Shown piece by piece: positions 35,129 to 43,685 of a stretch of 64,000 bases of DNA (positions within the stretch are counted from its first letter, which is position 1; each line of letters opens with the position of its first letter). The DNA is from JAICMB01 sp963838885 (GTDB lineage: Bacteria > Acidobacteriota > Terriglobia > Bryobacterales > Bryobacteraceae). The stretch covers positions 1 through 64,000 of the forward strand of contig CAWITB010000004.1 of the NCBI GenBank assembly GCA_963838885.1, in the 5' to 3' direction. The position numbers and the translations under genes are program-made. The notes beneath the pieces were generated by a model. It was not told where the DNA came from. It saw nothing but the letters and a program-made list of their open reading frames with translations, and did not search any database.

Positions 35129-36181
35129 TTGAGCGCGCGACGGGATGGAAGCGTTTCCGTTGTCGTGGTGAACTGGAACCGCCGCGAGCTGCTGCGGTCG
35201 TGTTTGCGGTCGCTTGCCGGGCAACGAACGGAGCGGACGTTTGACGTGATCGTAGTCGATAACGGCTCCGGGGACGGCTCGGCCGAGATGACCCTGGAGG
35301 AGTTTTCGGGCGAGCGCGCCTTCCGGGTACAATTGATTCGTAATCGAGAAAACGCCGGGTTTTGCGCGGCGAATAATCAGGGCTTCGCGGTTTCCGACAG
35401 CGAATTCGTCGCGCTTCTGAACAACGACGCGGAAGCGGAGCGGGACTGGCTGGAGGCGCTGCGCACGGCCTTTCAAAAGCGGCCGGATGCGGGCATGGCG
35501 GCATCGAAGATCCTGGTCCACGAAGATCCCAGGCGCATCGACAAGGCCGGCCACCTGATCTATCTCGACGGCCAGAATCGCGGGCGCGGCACGGGCGAGA
35601 TCGATCGCGGGCAATACGACCGCGCCGAAGACGTGCTGTGGCCGGACGGCTGCGCCGCCATGTACCGCCGCGTGATGCTGGAAGAGATTGGAGGGTTCGA
35701 CGAGGACTTCTTTGCATACGCCGACGATGCGGAGTTGGGATTACGCGCCAGAATTGCCGGCTGGAAATGTTTATATGTGCCGGGCGCGGTGGTGCGGCAT
35801 CACCGCGGTTCGACGCTGGGGGTGCGGTCGGCACGCCGTTTGGAGCTCATCGAACGCAACCGCGTGCTGCTGGCGGCGAAACTGTTTCCGTGGAGTCTGC
35901 TGTGGCTAAACGGCGCGTATTACGCGGCAAGAATTCTCGCCGGGGCGTGGTGGGGGCTGCGGGGCCAAGGGGAGGCGAGCCGTTTCCCGGGCATCGCCGG
36001 GAAGCTAACGGTCGCAATGGCGCTGCTGCGCGGCGATCTGGGGGCGTTGAAACTCCTGCCCCGAATGCTGCGCAAGCGGCGGGCCTTCGAGGCGCGGCGA
36101 AAACTCTCGCCACGCGCGGTCCGCGCACTGCTGCTGGCGCATCGGATTCCACTGCGGGAGCTGAGCAGGCAGGCGCTGTAA
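35129..36181 (+). CDS. Family 2 glycosyltransferase (rhamnosyltransferase-like)
   Basis: A 350-residue GT-A enzyme. VSVVVVNWNRRELLRSCLRS opens the fold, VIVVDNGSGDGS binds the nucleotide, and LLNNDAEAE holds the metal-binding acidic motif. FDEDFFAYADDAELGLRARI contains the catalytic-base region, and HHRGST is typical of this subfamily. It lacks membrane helices and presumably adds a sugar to a lipid-linked or surface glycan. I take the TTG at 35129. An in-frame ATG at 34937 would run through the promoter region of the opposite gene and adds arginine-rich sequence unlike the family. Two methyltransferases follow and overlap or abut, forming a glycan-modification operon. Confidence 0.8.
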   Translation: MSARRDGSVSVVVVNWNRRELLRSCLRSLAGQRTERTFDVIVVDNGSGDGSAEMTLEEFSGERAFRVQLIRNRENAGFCAANNQGFAVSDSEFVALLNNDAEAERDWLEALRTAFQKRPDAGMAASKILVHEDPRRIDKAGHLIYLDGQNRGRGTGEIDRGQYDRAEDVLWPDGCAAMYRRVMLEEIGGFDEDFFAYADDAELGLRARIAGWKCLYVPGAVVRHHRGSTLGVRSARRLELIERNRVLLAAKLFPWSLLWLNGAYYAARILAGAWWGLRGQGEASRFPGIAGKLTVAMALLRGDLGALKLLPRMLRKRRAFEARRKLSPRAVRALLLAHRIPLRELSRQAL

Positions 36182-37128
36182 ATCCGGAGTGCCCGGCGTG
36201 CGGCGGTGCGCGCCCGCGAATGCTTTTCAGCGCCACCGACCGGCTCTACCATACGACTCGCAAGGTGTTCCAAATCGTCGCGTGCGGCGATTGCGGGTTG
36301 GTGCGGCTGGAGCCGCGGCCGGCCGGCGCGGAATTAGCTTCGTACTATCCCCATAATTATTGGTTTACGCCGGAGGGCCCGGCTGGACGTTTGGAAGAAG
36401 CGTATCGCCGCGCGGTGCTTCGCGACCATGTTTCCTTCGTGCGTAAGGCTTTGGAGAATTCCGGGGGGACCTCCGAAGATGGATACGTGCTCGACGTGGG
36501 ATGCGGGAACGGCCTTTTGCTGCGGCTGCTGCGGCGGGGAAAGATCGTGGGCCTTGATTTTTCGCGGCAGGCGTTGGCCATCGCCTGGAAGCAAAATGGA
36601 GTGCCGGGCGCCTGCGCGGACTTAGCTAGCGCGCCGTTTGCGGCCGCGAGTTGCAGCGTCGTTACGATGTTTCACGTGCTGGAGCACCTGCCCGACCCGG
36701 CGAGGACTCTGGCCGCCGCGCGCGAGCTGCTGCGGCCGCAGGGGCGGCTCGTTGTGCAGGTTCCAAACGCCTCCTGTTGGCAGTTCCGGCTCCTCCGCGC
36801 ACGCTGGAATGGCATCGATGCGCCGCGGCATTTATTCAACTACAGACAGCGCGATATTGAGAGGCTGCTCGATTTCTGCGGATTCGAGGTTCTGCGGCGG
36901 AAACATTTCTCGCTGCGCGACAATCCGGCGGGAATGGCCTCGAGCATCGCGCCATCGCTCGATCCCATGGCGCGGCGGGTGCGCGGCGTACGAGAAGGCT
37001 CCTTCATGCGGCTCGTCAAAGACGCAGTCTATTTCGGCCTGACGGTTGCGGCGCTTCCGTTCACGGCTTTCGAAGCCGCGTGCGGCGCGGGTTCGACGAT
37101 CATGCTCGAGGCTCGCAAGAAGGCTTGA
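36181..37128 (+). CDS. SAM-dependent methyltransferase with N-terminal zinc ribbon
   Basis: A methyltransferase of about 315 residues. An N-terminal CPACGG...CGDCG pair forms a zinc ribbon of the type seen in sugar C- and O-methyltransferases. The Rossmann core has motif I VLDVGCGNGLLLRLL, VGLDFSRQAL, ADLASAPF, and VVTMFHVLEHLPDP, then GRLVVQVPNASCW. The start is unclear: the frame is open through the ribbon, but no ATG, GTG or TTG precedes it within the gap after the glycosyltransferase stop at 36179. The first ATG (36220) would cut off the first CxxC. Either an unusual start codon is used or the two genes are joined by a ribosomal shift or a sequence error. Confidence 0.75.
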   Translation, partial: NPECPACGGARPRMLFSATDRLYHTTRKVFQIVACGDCGLVRLEPRPAGAELASYYPHNYWFTPEGPAGRLEEAYRRAVLRDHVSFVRKALENSGGTSEDGYVLDVGCGNGLLLRLLRRGKIVGLDFSRQALAIAWKQNGVPGACADLASAPFAAASCSVVTMFHVLEHLPDPARTLAAARELLRPQGRLVVQVPNASCWQFRLLRARWNGIDAPRHLFNYRQRDIERLLDFCGFEVLRRKHFSLRDNPAGMASSIAPSLDPMARRVRGVREGSFMRLVKDAVYFGLTVAALPFTAFEAACGAGSTIMLEARKKA

Positions 37129-37814
37129 AGTATAGCGCCATCGAACGCTTCCTGCCGGGTGTCTTGCGGCGGCACATTCTTCATTTCGAAGCGGCGATGG
37201 AGGATGCATTGGCGGCGTTCGCGCGGGAGCTGCCGGAGGGAGTGCGGGTATTGGACGCAGGCGCGGGCGAGATGCGGCACGCGCGGCATTTCCCGCGGCA
37301 GCGTTATTTTGGCATCGATCTGGGGGTCGGCGACGCGGCGTGGGACTACGCCAAGCTGGACGCGATCGCGGACCTCGCGGCATTGCCCTTCCCCGCCCTG
37401 TGCTTCGATGCCTGCATCAACATCGTGACGCTGGAGCATGTGCGGGATCCGCTGGCGGCGTTGCGGGAGATGGAGCGCACGCTTGCGCCGGGCGGCCGCG
37501 CGCTGGTGATCGTTCCGCACGAATGGGAGGTACACCAATCGCCGCACGATTTCTTCCGCTACACGCGGCATGGAATGGAGCATCTTCTGGGAGCGGCGGG
37601 ATTCGCCGAGTGGAGCGTGGTTGCGGTGGGCGGATATTTTCGTCTGTTGGGGCGGAGGCTGCTGAACGGCTTACAGTTTTTCCGTGGGCCGCTGTTTGTG
37701 GTAGCGGCGGTGGTGGTCGCGCCGGCGGCGCTGGCGCTGCCGTGTCTCGATAGGCTCGACCGCGAGCGGAACTTTACACTGGGATATATATGCATCGCTC
37801 ACAAGCGGCGCTGA
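37125..37814 (+). CDS. SAM-dependent methyltransferase (type 11) with C-terminal membrane segment
   Basis: About 229 residues. VRVLDAGAGEMRHARHF is motif I, YFGIDLGVGD the acidic loop, FDACINIVTLEHVRDPL motif IV, and GGRALVIVPHEWEVHQSPHD with FFRYTRHGMEHLL the family tail of glycan-biosynthesis methyltransferases. The C-terminal LFVVAAVVVAPAALALPCL is a membrane helix, which would hold it at the cytoplasmic membrane. TTG at 37125 overlaps the previous stop (TTGA) and has AAGAAGG upstream, better than the ATG at 37080 inside the preceding gene. Coupled to the upstream methyltransferase. Confidence 0.75.
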   Translation: MKYSAIERFLPGVLRRHILHFEAAMEDALAAFARELPEGVRVLDAGAGEMRHARHFPRQRYFGIDLGVGDAAWDYAKLDAIADLAALPFPALCFDACINIVTLEHVRDPLAALREMERTLAPGGRALVIVPHEWEVHQSPHDFFRYTRHGMEHLLGAAGFAEWSVVAVGGYFRLLGRRLLNGLQFFRGPLFVVAAVVVAPAALALPCLDRLDRERNFTLGYICIAHKRR

Positions 37815-38699
37815 TTTGCGCGTTTTGCGCCGCGCCGTCGGCTTTTCTGGGCGGCTCCGCCTCGGAGTGCGGCGCCGGCCTTCAGCGGACCGGCCGCATA
37901 CGACTTCACCAAAGCCGTGGTGGCGCTGGGGCCTCGACCCGTGGGATCGAAGGCGCACGCCGCGGCGGAGTTATATATCGAGGCGCAAATCAAGCTTCAA
38001 AAAGCGGAGCTGTTGGAAGACGCGTTCACGGTGAACACAGTGGTAGGGCCGCAGACGATGAAAAACATTGTCGCTCGTTTTCGTGGCTCGACGGGTCGCG
38101 CCATCGTCTTCTCGGGCCATTACGATACCAAACGAATGCCGGGGTTCGTAGGCGCTAACGATGGCGGCTCCTCGACGGGATTTCTGCTGGAAATGACGCG
38201 AGTGGTTGCGCGGGAGAGGCATCCCGATGATATTTACCTGGTGTGGTTCGACGGCGAAGAGGCCTTTCGCGAGTGGTCGGACCGTGACAGCGTCTACGGT
38301 AGCCGCCATCTGGAAGAAAAGTGGGCGCGCGACGGCACGCTTTCGCGCATCGAGGCATTGATCAACGTCGATATGATCGGGGATAAGGACCTCGACATCG
38401 TACGGGAGGCGAACTCGTCGCAATCGCTGACGAATCTCATCTGGGAGATGGCGCGGTCGCTCGGTTTCGGGAAATATTTTCTGACCGAGCCGGCGCCGAT
38501 CGAGGACGATCACCTGCCTTTCGCGCGAGCGGGCGTGAATGCGGTGGACTTGATCGATTTTGATTACGGACCGGAGAATTCATATTGGCATTCTCCGAAG
38601 GACACCATCGACAAACTCAGCTCGCATAGTTTTCAGGTCGTGGGAAGCGTCTTGGTGGCCGTGATGAGAAAGCTGGAAGAGAGTCCGGCGCGGCGGTGA
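37790..38699 (+). CDS. Secreted M28 family metallopeptidase, N-terminus frame-shifted
   Basis: M28 (aminopeptidase/glutaminyl cyclase-like) zinc enzyme. The ligands are all present: H in SGHYDTK, D in GANDGG, EE in DGEEAF, D in NVDMIGDKD, and H in YWHSPKDTID. The main frame is clear from about 37863 (AAPAFSGPAAYDFTKAVVAL onward). The ATG at 37790 opens a different frame that encodes a good signal peptide (MHRSQAALICAFCAAPSAFL). The two fit together with one frame change around 37862-37880. Without it, a GTG start at 37917 would give a protein lacking an export signal. GTGA overlap with the next gene. Confidence 0.75.
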
Positions 38700-39214
38700 A
38701 GATTCATCTCATCGCGACGGGCGGAACAATCGAGAAAGTCTATTCGGAGCAGACCGGGACGGTGGAAAACCTCGGAACCAAGATTGACCGCTATTTCCGT
38801 TTGCTGCGTTTGCCGGACACGGAGATCGAAGTAACGCATCTGATGAATAAAGACAGCCTGGAAATGACGGACGAGGACCGCGAACGGTTGCTTGAAACCG
38901 TGCGCTCGAAGCTGCCGGACGCGACGCCAGTGGTGATCACGCACGGGACGGACACGATGGTCGAGACCGGGCTGCTGCTCAAGCGGAAGCTGGACGGGCT
39001 AAGGGCGCCGGTGGTGCTGACTGGAGCGATGACACCGTTGGGATTCGAAGGCAGCGATGGGTTGCAGAACCTGACGGAGAGCCTGTTGGCTGCGAAGATA
39101 CTCGAAGCGGGCGTATGGCTCGTTATGCATGGCCAGGTGTTTCCAATCGACCGCGTAAGGAAGCATCGGGAGAGGGCGCGGTTTGTTTCGACGGACTCGC
39201 GATTTGGGCAGTAG
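38696..39214 (+). CDS. Short asparaginase-like protein (N-domain only)
   Basis: A 172-residue protein equal to the N-terminal half of L-asparaginase. The nucleophile motif IATGGTIEK (Thr at about 12) and the second catalytic motif VITHGTDTMVETG (Thr-Asp-Lys type) are both present, then VVLTGAMTPLGFEGSDG. Full-length enzymes have about 330 residues and form the active site from two subunits. Single-domain versions exist in several phyla, so this may be a normal short form rather than a truncation; the last residues (FVSTDSRFGQ) look natural. GTG start overlaps the peptidase stop by four bases, so asparagine released from peptides may be hydrolysed by the same unit. Confidence 0.8.
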   Translation: MKIHLIATGGTIEKVYSEQTGTVENLGTKIDRYFRLLRLPDTEIEVTHLMNKDSLEMTDEDRERLLETVRSKLPDATPVVITHGTDTMVETGLLLKRKLDGLRAPVVLTGAMTPLGFEGSDGLQNLTESLLAAKILEAGVWLVMHGQVFPIDRVRKHRERARFVSTDSRFGQ

Positions 39215-39628
39215 GTTTTCGCGGCGTCTCCTAAGGTGTAAGAGCCTGAACTTGGGCTGACGGACATCGGACGGAAGCTTCGACTTTTCGGACATCTGCC
39301 CACATTCCGCGAGCGCCGTTCCTCCGGCTCAAGTTCCGGCTCGTCGACCATGCAGGCGAAAAAACTTTCCGGAATCGGAGTTTGGGGGCGGTACCAGACC
39401 GCCGCGCCCTCTACTGCCGGATTGCGCGTCATGCGCCAAGCATGGGTGAGTGCCGGCCGACAATCGTCAGCTACTGCGGCGTCGATTCGACAGGTGAGGA
39501 TTGATCCGCCCGCCTTCCGCCCCGAGTCCCTCGCGGCTCATTTCGCGTCTCATAATGGGTAGGATTGCAACGCGCGTTTTGGAAGCGCTGAAGGGCCGTC
39601 CGACATCGTAAGGACCACGAAGATAACC
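39215..39628. other. Gene-free stretch
   Basis: No supported gene, RNA or repeat in about 410 bases. Frames on both strands are short and lack family features. The region separates the rightward asparaginase gene from the leftward immunity-type gene and must contain both 3' ends; no T-tailed hairpin was found. Confidence 0.4.
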
Positions 39629-40015
39629 CTATTTTGTCTTGTGGCAGGGAAATTGTAGAGCAATCAGTCCCGTTACAAAGGAGACCGCAGGCATATCCCA
39701 ATCTTCGGGGTACACAGCCACGTCCTCTCCCATCTTCATTTTGACAGTGAGTTCCATAGCCGCACTGGTGAGACCTTCGGGCACACAGAAGCGTTTGTCT
39801 TTCGCTTCTTGAAAGGTGCCGGACTTATCTTGCACCGTGGCACCTACAATTTCGGCCCCCTCGAACACGCCCAAAATATAAAACCTGCATGCACTCTTAT
39901 CGCCCTCGTCGGAAGACGTGCACAATTTATATAAATCCCCGACTTTCATTTGTGCGGCGGCCGCTCGGTTACAAAGAAATGTTCCGAGCATGAAGATACA
40001 CGCCATGTATTTCAT
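39629..40015 (-). CDS. Rap1a/Tai-family immunity-type protein
   Basis: A 128-residue secreted protein. Residues 1-21 form a signal peptide. The mature part has the Rap1a/Tai layout: GDLYKLCTSSDEGDKSAC, FYILGVFEGAE, RFCVPEGLTSAAM, then a helix, YPEDWDMPAVSFVTGLIAL and a terminal FPC. Cysteines fit the conserved disulfides. Characterised members sit in the periplasm and neutralise type VI secretion amidase effectors (Tae4/Ssp). No amidase lies beside it, so it would be an orphan immunity gene protecting against neighbours, or a housekeeping homologue. AAGGAG lies 10 bases before the ATG. Confidence 0.7.
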   Translation of the reverse strand: MKYMACIFMLGTFLCNRAAAAQMKVGDLYKLCTSSDEGDKSACRFYILGVFEGAEIVGATVQDKSGTFQEAKDKRFCVPEGLTSAAMELTVKMKMGEDVAVYPEDWDMPAVSFVTGLIALQFPCHKTK

Positions 40016-40619
40016 GGGTTTCTGACTCCTTCTGCGACGCCGGATTGGATGATTGTTTCACGCTTCTCCGTCCGGGGAATGAGACGGATAGCTATAAAAC
40101 GCAGGCCGTATCCGCGTCAAGCTAGAACACCAACCGTGTTTCACAAATGGGTAAGTTTTGCGAGGCTTGGGAAGAGCAACGAAATCAGCCCCTCAGAGTC
40201 TCACAACTCAGTCTCGAAACGGAAAGCACGCGGTCGAGTTGTGCCAGGGATCTGCTCTGCGAGGCTTGGAAGCTGTACCGTCGCCGCGTGGGCAAAAATC
40301 GCAGAATTCTGTCGCAAAACGGTTGAGATTTCTGCTTTGACGATGGCGCTGGGCCGTGGGCACCGTAAAACCAGCTTTTCGGCGAGCTTGGGGACTCACG
40401 CCAGACGCGCAGCATTTAACCGATTGTTCCCGTATCATTGGCCACTCGAATATTGGGAACGGAAGAGGACGTTGCCGGAATATGGCACGTCGCCCAGAGG
40501 TGTGCAGGATTGCCGGCCGAGCCGTTACGCGGAGTTGATGCTCTCCTGCGGGCTCGGAAAATTGCGCCCGAGGAATCAAAATATCGGATGCTGCGCCATA
40601 TCAGGTCAAGTTCAGAATT
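40016..40619. other. Gene-free stretch with no recognised content
   Basis: About 600 bases between the immunity-type gene and mazF. Long frames are open on both strands, but none shows a family motif, a ribosome binding site or natural amino-acid composition. Sequence near 40250-40450 is unremarkable. It may be the remains of a lost gene. Confidence 0.4.
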
Positions 40620-40964
40620 TCACATCTCACGACTACTCAAAATCGGCGCCAGCTTCGCCAGCACCTCGTGCACGATCGTATCGGGAACGCTTTCCAACTT
40701 TTTGCCGCCGCGCGCGCCCAGATCGAGTGCGCGGGGCTGATCGCAGCGGACAACGCCGGTCGTTTTGGTTCCGGCGCCATCCAGCATCACGGCGAAACCG
40801 GCCGTCCGCGCAAAATTTCCGCCGCTCGTGATCGGCACGACGACGGGCACTTTCGTTACGCTGTTAAACGCCTTCGGCGACACGATTAGTACCGGACGCC
40901 TGCCCTTCTGCTCGTGACCCTGCGTGGGATCGAGCCCGACTACCCAGATCTCACCGCGCTTCAT
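40620..40964 (-). CDS. mazF: MazF/PemK-type endoribonuclease toxin
   Basis: A 114-residue toxin of the MazF/ChpBK family that cuts single-stranded mRNA at short sequences. KRGEIWVVGLDPTQGHEQKG carries the substrate-loop and catalytic Arg region; RRPVLIVSPKAFN, VPVVVPITSGG and GVVRCDQPRALDL (catalytic Thr/Ser and Arg strands) follow. It begins at the ATGA overlap with the antitoxin stop, so antitoxin is made first. Usual length for the family; looks intact. Confidence 0.9.
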   Translation of the reverse strand: MKRGEIWVVGLDPTQGHEQKGRRPVLIVSPKAFNSVTKVPVVVPITSGGNFARTAGFAVMLDGAGTKTTGVVRCDQPRALDLGARGGKKLESVPDTIVHEVLAKLAPILSSREM

Positions 40965-41221
40965 CAGATCAGCTCGCCGCCCGCGGGCTTGTTATCGAGC
41001 CATTCACGCTCTTCCTTGCCGCGCGGAGCTCTGGGGTTGCATTGGGCCAGCAGTTCATTGAGCGTGTAGCGCGGCTGTGGCCGCGGCTGCACGATCAGCC
41101 GTCCGCTTTGCACGGCCAGGCCGACCTTCGCTCCGGGCCGTAGATGCAGGATATCGAGCAGCACGGGCGGCACGGCCAGCATAATCGAGCCACCGACCTT
41201 ACGCAGATTGGTTGTATGCAT
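40964..41221 (-). CDS. mazE: MazE/ChpS-type AbrB-fold antitoxin
   Basis: An 85-residue antitoxin. Residues 1-50 form the swapped-hairpin AbrB/SpoVT DNA-binding domain (NLRKVGGSIMLAVPPVLLDI, then LRPGAKVGLAVQSGRLIVQP). The acidic and Trp-containing tail (CNPRAPRGKEEREWLDNKP) would wrap MazF. AAGGAG lies two bases before the ATG. The start is 9 bases downstream of the dipeptidase stop codon, and an inverted repeat covers that stop. Confidence 0.9.
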   Translation of the reverse strand: MHTTNLRKVGGSIMLAVPPVLLDILHLRPGAKVGLAVQSGRLIVQPRPQPRYTLNELLAQCNPRAPRGKEEREWLDNKPAGGELI

Positions 41222-41230
41222 CGCTCCTTC

Positions 41231-42484
41231 TTAGTTATATTTTAGTATAACACTGTCCGCCGCAAGAGTCCTGGACGGATGCGTTATCTGACTGAACACG
41301 CGCAATAGATTCTCGCCTAGAAATTTGCGGATGCGCGACTCGGGCCATCGGCGGCGCAGCATTGAATCGGTGATCAGCGGTATGTCCTCGACATCGTGCA
41401 GTCCGCGGGGAGGCGGCGGGCCGCCATCGAAATCCGTTCCCAGGGCAACGTGGTCCTCGCCGACCAGTTGGATCGCGTGCTCGATCACGCCGACCCAATC
41501 GTCAACCGTCATCCGCACGTCCTCGGGAATGTCGAAAGGCAGCATGGGAAACTGCGGCGCGATGAGCTTGTCGATCTCGTAAATATTCAATTTCGTTCCG
41601 CGCTCGGAAATGTCCTTGGTATCCCAAAACGGCTTGCCGGAATGCTGCGTGCGGTAATCATAGGCCTTGCGGTTGTGAAAATCGTTGCCGATCTGAAACC
41701 CGATCACGCCGCCCTTGGCGGCCAGTTTTTTGGCGAGCCAATCGGGCATATTGCGGGGAATGTCGTTGTAGTAGCGCAGTCCATGATGGGTCGCGACGAC
41801 GGGCACGGAGCTGGCGTCTATGGCCTGCGACATGGCGTCATCGGAAGCGTGCGAGACGTTGATCACCATGCCGAGCCGGTTCATTTCATGGATGACCTCG
41901 CGGCCGCGCTCGTTTATGCCATGCCATTTTGGCGGAGAGCAGCAGGAATCGGCATAATTATTCGCCCAGTTGTGCGCCGAAAGCTGCAGCGATCGCACGC
42001 CGAGCCGGTACATGTCGCGGATCACGCCGGGATCGCCGTCCAAGTCGACGCTGCCTTCGACATCGAGCACGGCCGCTATTTTGCCGCTGCGCACGATGCG
42101 CTCGACATCGGGACCGTTCAACGCAATTTCGATCGCGTCGCTGTTTTTCGCGATCTGCTCGCGCGCGGTGTCGAGCATTCGCAATGCCTGCTTGGTCTCA
42201 AAGCGCGAAGGATAATAATCTTCGGCCACGAAGATCGAAAAAAACAGGGCCTTCAGTCCACCTTCTTTCGCGCGCGGCAGATCGAATTGTCCATCGGAAT
42301 GGCGTTCGCCGATATTGCCGCCGTGATAAAAGATGCGGTCAATGGCGTGGACATGGCCGTCGAAGACGAGGGCGCTACGCTGCAATGAGCGAGCTTTGGC
42401 GGAGACATCCGCCGCCGGCGTTGCCGCGGGAGTAAGAAGGAGCGCGAGTAGCGGACCGGCCGTTCTATAATTGAAAGTATTCAT
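41231..42484 (-). CDS. Membrane dipeptidase (peptidase family M19)
   Basis: A 417-residue secreted zinc dipeptidase of the renal dipeptidase type, which cleaves dipeptides, often with a D- or dehydro residue at the C-terminus. A signal peptide ends near residue 25 (PAATPAADV). Metal motifs: DGHVHAID (first zinc pair), DVEGS (bridging Glu), NVSHASDD and ATHHGLR (His ligands), ALGTDFDG. The start ATG shares bases with the start of the divergent gene (CATG). Immediately downstream is mazE. The divergent unit carries two unknown Tat/cytosolic paralogs and a SelA-like enzyme, so a joint role in breaking down an unusual amino-acid derivative is possible but unproven. Confidence 0.85.
   Translation of the reverse strand: MNTFNYRTAGPLLALLLTPAATPAADVSAKARSLQRSALVFDGHVHAIDRIFYHGGNIGERHSDGQFDLPRAKEGGLKALFFSIFVAEDYYPSRFETKQALRMLDTAREQIAKNSDAIEIALNGPDVERIVRSGKIAAVLDVEGSVDLDGDPGVIRDMYRLGVRSLQLSAHNWANNYADSCCSPPKWHGINERGREVIHEMNRLGMVINVSHASDDAMSQAIDASSVPVVATHHGLRYYNDIPRNMPDWLAKKLAAKGGVIGFQIGNDFHNRKAYDYRTQHSGKPFWDTKDISERGTKLNIYEIDKLIAPQFPMLPFDIPEDVRMTVDDWVGVIEHAIQLVGEDHVALGTDFDGGPPPPRGLHDVEDIPLITDSMLRRRWPESRIRKFLGENLLRVFSQITHPSRTLAADSVILKYN
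41234..41251. promoter_or_regulatory. Inverted repeat before mazE
   Basis: GTTATA (41234-41239) and TATAAC (41246-41251) form perfect 6-bp arms with a 6-base spacer, 13 bases upstream of the mazE ATG. MazE-type antitoxins repress their own promoter through such palindromes, and TATACT inside could be a -10 box. The same bases encode the last residues of the dipeptidase (SVILKYN), so selection for either role is possible. Confidence 0.45.
42466..42471 (+). promoter_or_regulatory. TATAAT box just before the unknown-paralog operon
   Basis: Perfect TATAAT lies 11 bases before the ATG at 42483, inside the signal-peptide codons of the opposite dipeptidase gene. The predicted transcript has a leader of about 5 bases or none. 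No Shine-Dalgarno sequence exists between. Confidence 0.45.
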
Positions 42485-43682
42485 GAGCAGTTCCGCACGT
42501 CCTAAGCTTGCGGGTATTGTAACCGCCTATCGCAAGCTCCTGCACGCACAACATATTATCGACCGTCTGCTGTACGGCTACGGATGGCACGGCGTCCACC
42601 ACATGCCGCAGATGGATCTGGTCTCGCTTTACGTCGACCAGGTCGGCGAAGGCGATCTCAGCCGCAGCCGCGCCGAGCAGTTTCCCACGATGAAGCTGTG
42701 CCCTACCATCGCCGAAGCGCTGACGTTGGGCGGCAGCAAACTGGCGGTCGACGGCGTGGTGATCGTGGGCGAGCACGGGAGATATCCGCGCAACGAAAAA
42801 GGCCAGACGGAATATCCGCGCTTCCGATTCTTCGAGGAGACCGTGAAGGTCTATAAGGACAGCGGCCGCTCCGTGCCGATGTTCAACGACAAGCATCTGT
42901 CGTGGAACTGGGAGTGGGCCAAGCAGATGTACGACACTTCGCGCCAGCTCGGCTTTCCCTACATGGCGGGATCGAGCCTGCCGGTGACGTGGCGCATCCC
43001 GTCGGTCGAAATGCCGCTGGGATCGCGCATTCGCGAAGCTCTGTGCGTCTGCTACGGCGGCGTGGACAGCTACGATTTTCACGGCCTCGAAACCATACAG
43101 TGCATGGTGGAGCGGCGGCAAGGCGCGGAAACGGGCGTGAAATGGCTGCAAGCCTATCGCGGCGATAACTTTTGGGATGCCATGAAGGAAGGACTCTGGT
43201 CGCGCCGGCTGATGAACGCCGCGCTGTGCCGCAGTCATACGCTGACTCCGGCGCGCGCCGGGTTCAACGACATTTTCCCGAGTGACGACGACATGCGGCG
43301 GCTGACGAAAAATCCCGTCGCGTATCACTACGAGCACAACGACGGCACGAAATGCACGATGATGCTTATGAACGGACTGGTGAAGGATTTCAACTTCGCC
43401 GCCGAAATCGAAGGCAAGCGCGAGCCGTTCTCGACGCAGATGTATTTGCCAATGCCGGACGGCCGGACGACGCTCGCGGATTTCTTCAGCCCGCTCGTGA
43501 ATAATTTCGAAAAGATGTTCCTGACGGGCAAAGCTACATATCCGATCGAGCGTACGCTGTTAACCACGGGTCTGACCGCCGCGGGAGTTGAAAGCCTCTA
43601 TCGCAAGGAAGCAAAATACGAGACTCCGCACTTGGCGATCAAATACCAGCCGACGCGCGAATCGACATTCGAGAGGGCCTGA
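42483..43682 (+). CDS. Conserved protein of unknown function, paralog 1
   Basis: A 399-residue protein with no signal peptide. It is clearly paralogous to the next gene: shared blocks include VVSLYVDQ or VSLYVDQ, then YPTIAEAL or CPTIAEAL, VIVGEHG.YPRNEKGQ, YPRF.FFE, GSSLPVTWR and LMNG.VKDFN. The order of short beta-strands and helices with TIAEALTLGGSKLAVDGVVI recalls a Gfo/Idh-type Rossmann segment (di..al...vDaV.i), but the dinucleotide Gly motif is not seen. Function unknown. First gene of a tight operon: 3 bases to paralog 2, whose 3' end is 11 bases from the SelA-like gene. TTG 42471 is an alternative start. Confidence 0.75.
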   Translation: MSSSARPKLAGIVTAYRKLLHAQHIIDRLLYGYGWHGVHHMPQMDLVSLYVDQVGEGDLSRSRAEQFPTMKLCPTIAEALTLGGSKLAVDGVVIVGEHGRYPRNEKGQTEYPRFRFFEETVKVYKDSGRSVPMFNDKHLSWNWEWAKQMYDTSRQLGFPYMAGSSLPVTWRIPSVEMPLGSRIREALCVCYGGVDSYDFHGLETIQCMVERRQGAETGVKWLQAYRGDNFWDAMKEGLWSRRLMNAALCRSHTLTPARAGFNDIFPSDDDMRRLTKNPVAYHYEHNDGTKCTMMLMNGLVKDFNFAAEIEGKREPFSTQMYLPMPDGRTTLADFFSPLVNNFEKMFLTGKATYPIERTLLTTGLTAAGVESLYRKEAKYETPHLAIKYQPTRESTFERA

Positions 43683-43685
43683 GCG

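Noticed and set aside
35638..36180. Extending the zinc-ribbon methyltransferase upstream to 35638
   Set aside because: That stretch is the glycosyltransferase read in the wrong frame and has no natural composition.
39950..40831. A 293-codon plus-strand frame over the mazF/immunity region
   Set aside because: It runs antisense through the start of the immunity-type gene and through mazF and has no recognisable motif or ribosome binding site.
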